Below, in pieces: positions 8,494-16,326 of a stretch of DNA of 39,848 bases. How positions within the stretch are numbered: position 1 is the stretch's first letter; every line of letters starts with the position of its first letter. Both the position numbers and the translations under genes were made by a program. Under the pieces are notes generated by a model. That model was not told where the DNA came from. It saw only the letters and a list, made by a program, of their open reading frames with translations, and ran no database searches. The stretch is from the NCBI GenBank assembly GCA_913057685.1, contig CAJXOA010000020.1, positions 1 through 39,848 of the forward strand. Reading direction: 5' to 3'. The stretch is from an uncultured Trueperaceae bacterium (GTDB lineage: Bacteria > Deinococcota > Deinococci > Deinococcales > Trueperaceae).

Positions 8494-8522
8494 ACGCCGG
8501 GGCCGCGGTGCGGCCCCGGCGT
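8494..8522. terminator. Perfect 13-bp hairpin after ychF
   Basis: A 13-base arm (8494-8506), a three-base loop and its exact complement (8510-8522) lie 14 bases after the ychF stop. No T-run follows on either strand. It is the first of two tandem hairpins between convergent genes. Confidence 0.65.
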
Positions 8523-8526
8523 CGGT

Positions 8527-8547
8527 GGGTCCCCGGGCGGGGGACCC
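8527..8547. terminator. Second hairpin between ychF and bamA
   Basis: GGGTCCCC, a five-base loop and GGGGACCC form a perfect 8-bp stem just downstream of the bamA stop on the minus strand. Together with the preceding hairpin it probably ends transcription from both sides. Confidence 0.55.
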
Positions 8548-8552
8548 GCGCG

Positions 8553-11240
8553 CTAGAAGACGTTGCCGATGCGGAAGGTGAACACCCCGCTCGGGTTGCG
8601 TTCGCTCCAGCCGTAGTCGAACCGCAGCGCGGGCAACGCCACGCCGGAGAAACCGAGGTTGACCTGCACGCCCAGCCCCCCGCTGGCGACGAGTTCGCCG
8701 TCGGCGTCGTCCGCGCCGGTCGACCAGGCGGCGTCGCCGAACACCACGCCGATCAGCGTTTGGGTGGCCACGGTCGTCAACTGGAAGTCGTAGCGGTACT
8801 CGAGCGACGCCGTCGCGTAGCTGCGGGTGAGGTCGAAATCGTCGTCGGCGAAGCCGCGCACCTGCGTCGCTTCGCGCAGCGTCTGGCCGAGCGTGAAGCG
8901 TTCGGCGTCGGGGTAGTCGCTCCCGAACTGGGTGCCGACGTTCAGGCGGGCGGCGAAGACGTGCGCGTCGTCCGTCACCACGCCGCGCGTGAGGTTCTCG
9001 AGCGTCAGGTAGCCCTTGCCGCCCGCCTCGACGGGGACGTAGACGTAGCCGCGGCGTTCGCCGTCCACCTCGAAGTCGTTGCCGAACCCGACGCCGGCCG
9101 ACGCGTTCGCCGCGACCCCGTCGCGGGGGTACGCCGGCCGGTCGCGCGCGTCGTACGTCAGGTCGGTCCCGACGAAGCCCGCGGCGCCGTCGACGGGGGC
9201 GTACGCGGCCGCCAGGTCGCGCGGCAGCGAGCAGTTCTCCGGGTCGTCGACCTCGCCGTCGACGACCTCGCACGGGTCGTCGGGCGGCTCGACGTCGATC
9301 GCGACCTGGCTGGCGCGCGCCCGCACCCGGACCGACAGGTCGTCGGCGAGGGCGCGGCCCACGCCGACCCCGAAGCCGGTCGTGCGGCGGGTGTACTCGC
9401 CGATCGCGACCTCCGGCCCGCCGTCGAGGCCGGGGTACGCCACCGACGTCGCACCGCCGCTGGAGAGGCGTTCGTTGCTGACGACGTCGCTGAACAGGCG
9501 GACGGAGGCGGACGTGGGGCGCTCGCGGAAGAACGGCGCGTCGAGGTACACCCACGGGATCTCGTACGACACGCTCCCGCCGAGCAGGAAGCCGACGTCG
9601 CCGTTGCGGGCGTCGAGCTCCCCCTCGATCGCGTGCGCGCGGCCCCACAGGTTCACGTCGCTCAGCGCGAGGGAGGCGGAGAAGCCGTCGAGGGTGCTGT
9701 ACGACGCCGCCGGTTGGAACAGCCCGGTCTGGGCGGGCTCGACGACGATCTCCACCGTCACGGCGTCGGCGTCGTCGCCCTCCGGCGGGAGGATGCGGCG
9801 GTCGACCGGCCGCACGGCGCCCTCCTGCAGGACGCCGCGCAGCGCGTCGTCGAGCGCGTCGAGCGAGACGACGGTGCCGACGTCGGGGAGGCGGCGCAGC
9901 ACCACGAAGTCGCGGGCGCTGGGCTCGACGCCCGCCCAATCGAGGCGGTACTGCCCGATCGTGTACTCCCGGACGCGGACGACGTACGTCCCGTCGACCC
10001 ACGTGAAGTCGGGCTCGGCCGCGATGAGGTAGCCCTCGCGGTCGTACGCCTCGACGACCCGTCGGTAGTCCTCCTCCGCGACGGTGGAGGTGAACGTGTC
10101 GCCCTCGCGGAGCGCGAGGACGTCGCGCAACGTCGCGTCGTCCAGGACGGTGTTGCCTTCGATGCGGACCGCGTCGATGGCGCCGGCGGTGTCGGGCGGC
10201 CCGAGTTCGAAGCCGACGCGTACGCCGCCGTCGGCGTTCACGCGCGGGACGAGGCGGACGTCGCCGGTCCGGCCGCTCGCGAGGCGGCGGACGTCGGCGA
10301 GGACCGCGTCGTAGTCGAACAGGTCGCCCGGCGCGAGGCTGAGTTCGTCGGCGTCGATGCCGAGCGGGGTCGTGTCGATCGCCGCGATCCGCAGTTCGCG
10401 GAGGTGCACCTCCAGGCGACCGCCGCGAAGCGTGGTCGCCTCGAGGTCGACGCCGGACCCGCGGTAGCCGAGCTCCTCGTAGCGTTCCGCGACGCGCCGC
10501 ACCGACGCGCGGTAGAGCGCCAGGTCGAACGCGTCGGCCTGCTCGACGGCGGCGAACGACCCGGCGAGCTCCTCGGCGGTGAAGACCGTCGCACCCTCGA
10601 ACACGACCTCGTCGACGCGCGCGGCTTCGTCGACGCGGTAGCGCACCCGCAGGGGCGGGTCCTCGCCGCGGTCGGCGAGTTCGGGCGCGACCTCGGTCTC
10701 GAGCAGGACGTCGGGATCGAACGGGAAGCCGTCGGCGCGGTAGGCGGCCTGCACGGTCGCGACCGCGTCGTCGGCGCGGTTGGTGTTGAACACGCGGCCG
10801 GGCGCGAGCAGGTGCTCGTCGGCGACGAGGGTCCGCAGGCGGGCGGCGGACAGCGCCTCGACCCCGTCGAAGACGACCTCGCCGACGACCGGGTTCTCCT
10901 CGACGCGGACGACGAGGACCGGACCGTCGCGGCCGGGCTCGAGCGACACGCTGACGGTCGCGAACGTCCCCAGGCCGTACACGCGGTTGCGTTCCGCCTC
11001 GAGGTCGACGCGGTCGGCGGGCGTCCCGGGGCGGGTCGTGACGAGGGTCCGCACGATGTCGGCGTACGTCTCGCTGCCCTCGACGCGGACCTCCGCGATG
11101 GGTCCCGCGACCTCCGGGGCCTGCGCGAACGCGGCGCTCGCGGGGAGGACGGCGGCGAGGAACGCGAGGGCGGCGAGGAGGGGGCGGAGGGGCGGCGCGA
11201 CGACGTGGGCGGCGCGGGCGCGAACGGCGATTCGAAGCAT
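8553..11240 (-). CDS. bamA: Outer membrane protein assembly factor BamA
   Basis: This 895-residue protein is an Omp85 family outer-membrane insertase, which folds beta-barrel proteins into the outer membrane. A signal peptide runs to about residue 39 (cleavage after AFA). Six POTRA-like repeats follow (about 45-118, 119-210, 211-287, 288-357, 358-440, 441-508), one more than in E. coli. The rest, to 895, is the beta-barrel and ends in a C-terminal phenylalanine (IGNVF). A barrel loop holds two cysteines (DPCEVV and ENCSLP) that could form a disulfide. The ATG at 11240 is set by the TATGCT box 6 bases upstream and by the signal peptide. Neighbours are unrelated. The gene shows that the organism has an outer membrane. 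Confidence 0.94.
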   Translation of the reverse strand: MLRIAVRARAAHVVAPPLRPLLAALAFLAAVLPASAAFAQAPEVAGPIAEVRVEGSETYADIVRTLVTTRPGTPADRVDLEAERNRVYGLGTFATVSVSLEPGRDGPVLVVRVEENPVVGEVVFDGVEALSAARLRTLVADEHLLAPGRVFNTNRADDAVATVQAAYRADGFPFDPDVLLETEVAPELADRGEDPPLRVRYRVDEAARVDEVVFEGATVFTAEELAGSFAAVEQADAFDLALYRASVRRVAERYEELGYRGSGVDLEATTLRGGRLEVHLRELRIAAIDTTPLGIDADELSLAPGDLFDYDAVLADVRRLASGRTGDVRLVPRVNADGGVRVGFELGPPDTAGAIDAVRIEGNTVLDDATLRDVLALREGDTFTSTVAEEDYRRVVEAYDREGYLIAAEPDFTWVDGTYVVRVREYTIGQYRLDWAGVEPSARDFVVLRRLPDVGTVVSLDALDDALRGVLQEGAVRPVDRRILPPEGDDADAVTVEIVVEPAQTGLFQPAASYSTLDGFSASLALSDVNLWGRAHAIEGELDARNGDVGFLLGGSVSYEIPWVYLDAPFFRERPTSASVRLFSDVVSNERLSSGGATSVAYPGLDGGPEVAIGEYTRRTTGFGVGVGRALADDLSVRVRARASQVAIDVEPPDDPCEVVDGEVDDPENCSLPRDLAAAYAPVDGAAGFVGTDLTYDARDRPAYPRDGVAANASAGVGFGNDFEVDGERRGYVYVPVEAGGKGYLTLENLTRGVVTDDAHVFAARLNVGTQFGSDYPDAERFTLGQTLREATQVRGFADDDFDLTRSYATASLEYRYDFQLTTVATQTLIGVVFGDAAWSTGADDADGELVASGGLGVQVNLGFSGVALPALRFDYGWSERNPSGVFTFRIGNVF

Positions 11241-11246
11241 GCGGCG

Positions 11247-11252
11247 AGCATA
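11247..11252 (-). promoter_or_regulatory. -10 box for leaderless bamA mRNA
   Basis: The minus strand reads TATGCT, six bases, then the bamA ATG. The same GCGGTATGCT context recurs before recF at 15219-15228. Confidence 0.65.
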
Positions 11253-11357
11253 CCGCCCGCCCGCGCCGGGAACGTGAAGCATCCCGCATGGAGCGGAGGC
11301 GGCGGGCGGCGCGGGGGTGGGGCGTCCAGCGCCGCCCGAGCGCGCGGGGGTCGGGTG

Positions 11358-11363
11358 TAGCAT
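11358..11363 (+). promoter_or_regulatory. -10 box for leaderless purine phosphorylase mRNA
   Basis: TAGCAT is followed by six bases and the ATG at 11370. No ribosome-binding site lies between, which fits a leaderless transcript. Confidence 0.6.
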
Positions 11364-11369
11364 GCGGGC

Positions 11370-12209
11370 ATGACCGACGCCGCTGCGTTCCAGACCGCCC
11401 ACGGCCTTCGCGAGGACGCCGTCGCGACGATTCGCGAGGCGTCGACCCTCCGTCCCGAGGTCGCCATCGTGCTCGGGTCCGGCCTCGGCCCGCTCGCCGA
11501 CGCGATCGAGGTCGATGCGGAGCTGCCCTACGACCGCCTCCCCGGGTTCGCGGCGGCGACCGCGCCGGGGCACGACGGCACCCTGATCCTGGGGACGCTG
11601 GACGGCCGTCCGGTCGTCGCGATGCGGGGGCGCCTGCACCCGTACGACGGGCTGCCCGCCGCCCAGGTGGCGTTCCCGGTGCGCGTCATGCATGCGCTCG
11701 GGGCGGAGGCGCTCGTCGTCTCGAACGCCTGCGGGGGCTTGCGGCCCGAATGGTCGGCGGGCGACCTGATGCTGCAGCGGGACTTCATCAACTTCACGTT
11801 CGACAGTCCGTTGGTCGGCCCCAACGACCCGGCGCTCGGGCCGCGCTTCCCGGTGACGTTCGACGCGTACGACCCGGACTACCTCGAGCTCGCCCGGAGG
11901 ACCGCCCGGAGCCTCGACGTGCCCCTGCGCGAGGGGGTGTACCTCGCGGTGTCGGGCCCGTCGTACGCCACCCGCGCGGAGTTGCGCGCCTTCCGGGCGT
12001 GGGGGGCGGACGCGATCGGCATGTCGACCGTGTACGAGGTGCTCGCCGCGCGGCACGAGGGCATGCGGGTCGTGGGGTTGTCGACGGTCACCGACCTGGC
12101 GATCCCCGACCGCGACCATCACGCCGACGAGGCGGAGGTCCTCGCCACCGCCGAGGCGAGCGGCGCGACGTTCCGCCGGCTGGTGCGCGCCCTCGTGCCG
12201 CACCTGTGA
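11370..12209 (+). CDS. punA: Purine-nucleoside phosphorylase (PNP/MTAP family)
   Basis: The 279-residue enzyme is a trimeric-type purine nucleoside phosphorylase, cleaving purine nucleosides with phosphate to the free base and (deoxy)ribose-1-phosphate. Phosphate-binding GSGLG, GRLHPYDG and the SNACGGL strand are present, and the GPSYATRAE and GADAIGMSTVYEV motifs form the base site. The residues that in mammalian PNP read Glu201 and Asn243 (which select 6-oxopurines) are here Ala200 and Asp242, closer to methylthioadenosine phosphorylase. Adenosine-type specificity is therefore a reasonable inference, and the symbol is only provisional. The stop overlaps the yggS start as GTGA. Confidence 0.92.
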   Translation: MTDAAAFQTAHGLREDAVATIREASTLRPEVAIVLGSGLGPLADAIEVDAELPYDRLPGFAAATAPGHDGTLILGTLDGRPVVAMRGRLHPYDGLPAAQVAFPVRVMHALGAEALVVSNACGGLRPEWSAGDLMLQRDFINFTFDSPLVGPNDPALGPRFPVTFDAYDPDYLELARRTARSLDVPLREGVYLAVSGPSYATRAELRAFRAWGADAIGMSTVYEVLAARHEGMRVVGLSTVTDLAIPDRDHHADEAEVLATAEASGATFRRLVRALVPHL

Positions 12210-12877
12210 GCGTCGCGGCGGTCCGGCGGCGGATCGCGGCCGCCGCCGCCTCGGTCGGGCGCGATCCGGACGCCGTTCGCCTGATCGCGGTGACGAAGGG
12301 GCACGCGGCGGACGTCGTCGCCGACGTCGTCCTCGCCGCGGGCGTGCGCGACCTGGGGGAGAACCGCGTGCAGGAGTGGCGCGACAAGGCGGCGGCCCTC
12401 CCGGACGACGTCGTCTGGCACCACGTGGGGACGCTGCAGCGCAACAAGGTGAAGTACCTGGCGGCGGCGCGGGTCCCGTGGATCCACTCGCTCACCTCCG
12501 CGCGGTTGGCGGACACCCTCGAGGCGCAGGGCGCGAAGCACGACCACGTGTTCACGGCGTTGGTGGAGGTGAACGTCGCCGGCGAAGCGGCGAAGCAGGG
12601 GGTCGCGCCCGAGGAGGTGGACGCCCTCCTCGCGCACGCCGCACCGCTTGCGCACGTCGACGTCGTGGGCCTCATGACGATGGCGCCGTACGCCTCCGAT
12701 CCCGAGGTCGCGCGGCCGGTCTTCCGGACGCTGGCGGCGTTGGCCGACGCCCACGACCTGCCGGAACGGTCGATGGGCATGAGCGGCGACCTGGAGGTCG
12801 CCGTGCAGGAGGGCGCGACGATGGTGCGGGTGGGGTCGGCGACGTTCGCGCCGGACGCGGAAGGAGACCACTCGTGA
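12206..12877 (+). CDS. yggS: YggS family pyridoxal phosphate homeostasis protein
   Basis: This 223-residue protein is the single-domain alanine-racemase-fold PLP-binding protein YggS/PROSC, which buffers free PLP and affects amino-acid pools. The PLP lysine is in LIAVTKGH; LGENRVQEW, IHSL and the phosphate-binding end MGMSGDLEVAVQEGATMVRVGSATF are conserved. It overlaps the purine phosphorylase upstream (GTGA) and the divIVA gene downstream (GTGA). yggS next to divIVA and division genes is a widespread bacterial arrangement, which supports the assignment. Confidence 0.95.
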   Translation: MSVAAVRRRIAAAAASVGRDPDAVRLIAVTKGHAADVVADVVLAAGVRDLGENRVQEWRDKAAALPDDVVWHHVGTLQRNKVKYLAAARVPWIHSLTSARLADTLEAQGAKHDHVFTALVEVNVAGEAAKQGVAPEEVDALLAHAAPLAHVDVVGLMTMAPYASDPEVARPVFRTLAALADAHDLPERSMGMSGDLEVAVQEGATMVRVGSATFAPDAEGDHS

Positions 12878-13398
12878 AGCTCACGCCGTTGGACGTCGAG
12901 AACGCCCGGTTCGACCGCAGCGTCGCGGGGTACGCCCCGAAGCAGGTTCGGCAGTTCCTGGCGGACGTCGCCGACGAACTGGAGACCGCCCGGCGGGAGG
13001 CGGCCGAGGCGCGCGACGCGCTCGAGGCGCGCGACGCCCGCATCGAGGAGTTGCGCTCGGTCGAGCGCGAACTGCGCGAAGCGATCGTCTCCGCCGAACG
13101 CGTCGGGGAGCAGGTGAAGGCGAACGCGGAGGCGGAGGCGGCGCTCGTGCGGGAGCGCGCGGCGTTGGAGCGCCGCGAGGCGGAGGCGGACGTCGCGCGG
13201 CTGCGGCGGTTGGAGGGCACGATCCGCGAGCGGTTGCGGGGGATGCTGCAGGCGTTCGAACGCAGCCTCGACCTCGACGTCGCGGCGGAGGGCGACGCGG
13301 AGGGCGACCCGGACGCCGGCGGGGCGGAGGCGCGGGACGCGACCGCGCCGGAGGCGCTGCGTCCCGAGGACCTGCACGACGCCGGCGGCGGCGCCTAG
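12874..13398 (+). CDS. divIVA: DivIVA domain protein
   Basis: The 174-residue protein begins with the DivIVA signature (LTPLDVENARFDRSVAGYAPKQV), the membrane-binding and dimerisation segment, followed by a long coiled coil of about 100 residues rich in Glu, Arg and Ala. The last 40 residues are acidic and probably disordered. DivIVA proteins gather at curved membranes near poles and septa and recruit division or polarity partners. The GTG start has AAGGAG at good spacing and overlaps the yggS stop. It ends 7 bases from the convergent sufU. Confidence 0.93.
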   Translation: MKLTPLDVENARFDRSVAGYAPKQVRQFLADVADELETARREAAEARDALEARDARIEELRSVERELREAIVSAERVGEQVKANAEAEAALVRERAALERREAEADVARLRRLEGTIRERLRGMLQAFERSLDLDVAAEGDAEGDPDAGGAEARDATAPEALRPEDLHDAGGGA

Positions 13399-13407
13399 CG
13401 CGGCGTC
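13378..13407. terminator. Possible hairpin between divIVA and sufU
   Basis: GACGCCG (13378-13384) and CGGCGTC (13401-13407) are complementary across the two convergent stop codons. The 16-base loop is long and no T-run follows, so this is weak. Confidence 0.3.
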
Positions 13408-13855
13408 AGGCTTCGTCGCTGACGGGGCCGGTCGCGCCGTCGAGGGCCGCTTCGAGGGTGGTCCAGGGCAGCGTCGCGCACTTCACGCGGGCGTGCAGGT
13501 GGCGGATCCCCTCGAGCGCCGTGAGTTCCCCGAGGTCGAGGTGGGTGGGGACCGGTTCGCCGCGGATCATCGCCTTGAAGGCTGCCGAGAAGCTGCGCGC
13601 CTCCTCGACGGTCGCGCCGTGCAGGGCGTCGAGCATCAGGTCGGCGGACGCCGCACTGATGGCGCAGCCGTGCCCCTCGAACTTCGCGTCCTGCACCACG
13701 CCGTCCTCGATGCGGAGGCTGAGGGTGAGTTCGTCGCCGCAGGAGGGGTTGACGCCCTCCTGGCGGATGGCGGGGTCGTCGAGCACGCCGCGGTGGCGGG
13801 GGGTGCGGCTGCGCTCGAGGATGACGGTCTTGTAGATCTGCTCCATCAACGACAC
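13406..13855 (-). CDS. sufU: Fe-S cluster assembly sulfur-transfer protein SufU
   Basis: This 149-residue protein is an IscU-fold SufU, the zinc-dependent sulfurtransferase partner of SufS. The three cysteine ligands are visible in PSCGDELTL, HGCAISAAS and VKCATLPW, along with the conserved aspartate two residues after the first cysteine. SufU accepts persulfide sulfur from SufS and passes it to the SufBCD scaffold. The GTG at 13855 is preferred because GGAGG lies 7 bases upstream; the internal ATG at 13846 would be too far from it. It follows sufS by 34 bases on the same strand, so the two are one operon. sufBCD are not in this window. Confidence 0.95.
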   Translation of the reverse strand: MSLMEQIYKTVILERSRTPRHRGVLDDPAIRQEGVNPSCGDELTLSLRIEDGVVQDAKFEGHGCAISAASADLMLDALHGATVEEARSFSAAFKAMIRGEPVPTHLDLGELTALEGIRHLHARVKCATLPWTTLEAALDGATGPVSDEA

Positions 13856-13889
13856 GAATCGGCCTCCGGATCGGGGGGAAGGGCGAGGG

Positions 13890-15140
13890 TCAGGGGCGGG
13901 GCGCGAAGAAGTCGCGGGCGCGGACGACGGCGTCGGCGAGCGCCTCGATCTCCGCGTCGGTGGTGGTGACGTGGGTGCTGGCGCGCACCGTGGAGGGCAC
14001 GCCCAACGCCGCCATGAGCGGTTGGGCGCAGTGGTGGCCCGACCGCACCGCGATGCCCTCGGCGTCGAGGGCGGTCGCCACGTCGTGCGGGTGGACGCCG
14101 TCGACGACGAACGGCAGGATGCCGCCGCGATCGGCGCCGCGCGGACCGAACGTCGTGACGCCGTCGATGGCGTCGAAGCGCGCGATCATCGCCTCCCCGA
14201 GCGCGTGGTCGTGCGCCCACACGGCGTCCATGCCGATCTCGCGCAGGACGTCGGTGGCGGCGTGCCAACCGACCGCTTCGGCGACGGCGGGCGTGCCCGC
14301 CTCGAAGCGGTTCGGGATGTCGGCGTACGTCGAGCGCTCCATGTCGACCTTCGCGATCATCTCGCCCCCACCGAGGAACGGCGGGAGCGACGCGAGCAGG
14401 TCGGCGCGGACCCACAACGCCCCGATGCCGGTGGGGCCCATCATCTTGTGGCCCGAAACGGCGTACGCGTCGACGCCGAGGTCGGCGACGTCGACGGGGA
14501 GGTGCGGGGCGGCCTGCGCCCCGTCGACGAACACCTGCGCGCCGACTTCGTGCGCGCGTTCGGCGATCTCCGCGACGGGGTGGACGACGCCGAGCACGTT
14601 CGACATGTGACCGATCGCGACGAGCTTCGTGCGGCCCGAGAGGCGCTCGGCGAAGGCGTCGAGGTCGAGCCGGTGATCGGCGCGCAGGGGGATCGGCACG
14701 ATCCGCGCCCCGGTCCGCTCCGCCGCCATCTGCCACGGCACCAGGTTGGCGTGGTGCTCGGAGACGGGGATGAGGATCTCGTCGCCGGGGCGGAGGTGCG
14801 TGTCGCCCCACGCGCGGGCGAGGAGGTTGATCGCTTCGGTGGCGTTGCGGACGAACACGAGCGAGCGGGCCTCGGGCGCCCCGAGGAACGCCGCGATCGC
14901 GGCGCGCGCCGCCTCGTAGGCGTCGGTCGCTTCGGCCGACAGCTGGTGGGCGCCGCGGTGGACGTTGGCGTGGTGGCGTTCGTAGTGCCGCGCCATCGCG
15001 TCGATCACCGCGCGGGGGCGTTGCGCCGAGGCGGCGTGATCGAGGTAGACGAGCGGCCGGCCGTGCACCTCGCGCCCGAGGATCGGCGTCTCGGCGCGCA
15101 GCGCCTCCGGATCGAGGGACGCGGGCGGGGGGAACGTCAT
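13890..15140 (-). CDS. sufS: Cysteine desulfurase SufS
   Basis: The 416-residue enzyme is a class II (SufS/CsdA) cysteine desulfurase that takes sulfur from cysteine and forms an enzyme persulfide using PLP. The sequence shows LVYLDHAASAQRP near the N-terminus, the histidine region PVSEHHANLVPW, the PLP lysine in VSGHKMMGPTG, and the active-site cysteine in the short class II loop RSGHHCAQPLM. The ATG at 15140 is fixed by the TACCGT -10 box ending 7 bases upstream. It is divergent from recF across a 94-base gap with back-to-back leaderless promoters, and is followed by its partner sufU. Confidence 0.96.
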   Translation of the reverse strand: MTFPPPASLDPEALRAETPILGREVHGRPLVYLDHAASAQRPRAVIDAMARHYERHHANVHRGAHQLSAEATDAYEAARAAIAAFLGAPEARSLVFVRNATEAINLLARAWGDTHLRPGDEILIPVSEHHANLVPWQMAAERTGARIVPIPLRADHRLDLDAFAERLSGRTKLVAIGHMSNVLGVVHPVAEIAERAHEVGAQVFVDGAQAAPHLPVDVADLGVDAYAVSGHKMMGPTGIGALWVRADLLASLPPFLGGGEMIAKVDMERSTYADIPNRFEAGTPAVAEAVGWHAATDVLREIGMDAVWAHDHALGEAMIARFDAIDGVTTFGPRGADRGGILPFVVDGVHPHDVATALDAEGIAVRSGHHCAQPLMAALGVPSTVRASTHVTTTDAEIEALADAVVRARDFFAPRP

Positions 15141-15147
15141 GGCCGTC

Positions 15148-15153
15148 ACGGTA
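15148..15153 (-). promoter_or_regulatory. Extended -10 box for leaderless sufS-sufU mRNA
   Basis: The minus strand reads TGC-TACCGT, then 7 bases, then the sufS ATG. No ribosome-binding site is visible. Confidence 0.65.
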
Positions 15154-15222
15154 GCAACCCGGGGGCGGTTCGCGCACCCGCCGGACGACGAGCGCGAACG
15201 GGGGCGGGCGGGGTGCCGGCGG

Positions 15223-15228
15223 TATGCT
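15223..15228 (+). promoter_or_regulatory. -10 box for leaderless recF mRNA
   Basis: TATGCT is followed by six bases and the GTG of recF at 15235. It sits in the same GCGG context as the bamA box. Confidence 0.65.
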
Positions 15229-15234
15229 GACGCG

Positions 15235-16326
15235 GTGATCCTCGAGGGGCTGCGCCAGTTCGCGTTCCGGAACCTCGCGACCGGCGAACTTGCGTTTCCG
15301 CCGGGCGTGACGGCGGTCGTGGGGCCCAACGCGGCGGGCAAGTCCAACCTGTTGGATGCGTGCTACCTGGCGACGACCGGCGACCTGCCGAGCGGCACGG
15401 TCGCCGACGCCCTGCGGTGGGGGGAGGCGGAGGGGTTCGTCGCCGCCGACGTCCGCCGGGACGACGCGACGCAGCGGGTGCACGTCGGCCTCGCCGCCGG
15501 CCGGAAGGTCGTGCGGCTCGACGGCCAGACGGTGCGGCGGGGCGACGTCGCCCGCCGCTTCGCGGCGGTCCGCATGACGCCGCAGGACGCCGACCTGGTG
15601 CACGGGTCGCCGTCGCGCCGGCGGGGCTGGCTCGACGACCTGCTCGACCGCCTGTCGTCGCGGCATGCGGCGCTGGCGCGGGAGTACGCGCGGGTCCTGG
15701 AGCAGCGCAACGCCGGCCTGAAGTCCGGGGCGGCACCGGACCTCCTGGCGGTCCTCGGGGAGCGCCTCGCGGCGGTCGGGGACGAGATCGGACAGTTGCG
15801 CCTGCGCGCCGTCGCGCGGGTCGATACGGTCGCGGCGGAGGTGTACGGCGACGTCGCGGGGGGCGCGAAACGCTACGGGGTGGCGTTGGTGCGCGCGCAG
15901 GGCGACGCGCCGTTGGCGGAGGCGTTGCGCGCCACCGCGGCGGAGGAGCGCGCGCGCGGCGTGACGGTGGTCGGGCCGCACCGCGACGACCTGGCGCTGA
16001 CGTTGGACGGTCGCGCGGTGCAGACGTTCGGGTCGCGCGGCGAGGCGCGGACGGCGGCGCTGGCGTTGCGCGTCGCGGAACTGCGGCTGCTCGAGGAGAA
16101 GCACGGGGCGGCGCCGTTGTTGCTGCTGGACGACTTCTCCGCGGAGTTGGACGCCGACCGGCGCGCCTACCTGTTGGCGCTCTCGGGGCGCCTCCCGCAG
16201 GCGTTGGTGTCGGGGACCGAACCGCCGCCGCACGCCGCGCGGGTGCTGCGCATCGCGGCGGGCGTCGTGCGCGAGGACGACGGCGAGGCGGACGTCGCGG
16301 GGGAGGACGGGGGCGCAGGTGGCTGA
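15235..16326 (+). CDS. recF: DNA replication/repair protein RecF
   Basis: This 363-residue SMC-like ATPase loads RecA at gaps together with RecO and RecR. It begins with the family strand LRQFAFRNL, has Walker A GPNAAGKSN, an ABC-type signature in the region of SRGEARTAALALRVAEL, and the D-loop/Walker B LLLLDDFSAELD. The length is normal for RecF. The GTG at 15235 is chosen because the TATGCT box ends 6 bases upstream and the family N-terminus begins there; longer in-frame starts lie in the intergenic region. It overlaps the DciA-like gene by 8 bases. The recF-dciA pairing is known from dnaN-recF-dciA-gyrB clusters, but dnaN and gyrB are absent here. Confidence 0.95.
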   Translation: MILEGLRQFAFRNLATGELAFPPGVTAVVGPNAAGKSNLLDACYLATTGDLPSGTVADALRWGEAEGFVAADVRRDDATQRVHVGLAAGRKVVRLDGQTVRRGDVARRFAAVRMTPQDADLVHGSPSRRRGWLDDLLDRLSSRHAALAREYARVLEQRNAGLKSGAAPDLLAVLGERLAAVGDEIGQLRLRAVARVDTVAAEVYGDVAGGAKRYGVALVRAQGDAPLAEALRATAAEERARGVTVVGPHRDDLALTLDGRAVQTFGSRGEARTAALALRVAELRLLEEKHGAAPLLLLDDFSAELDADRRAYLLALSGRLPQALVSGTEPPPHAARVLRIAAGVVREDDGEADVAGEDGGAGG

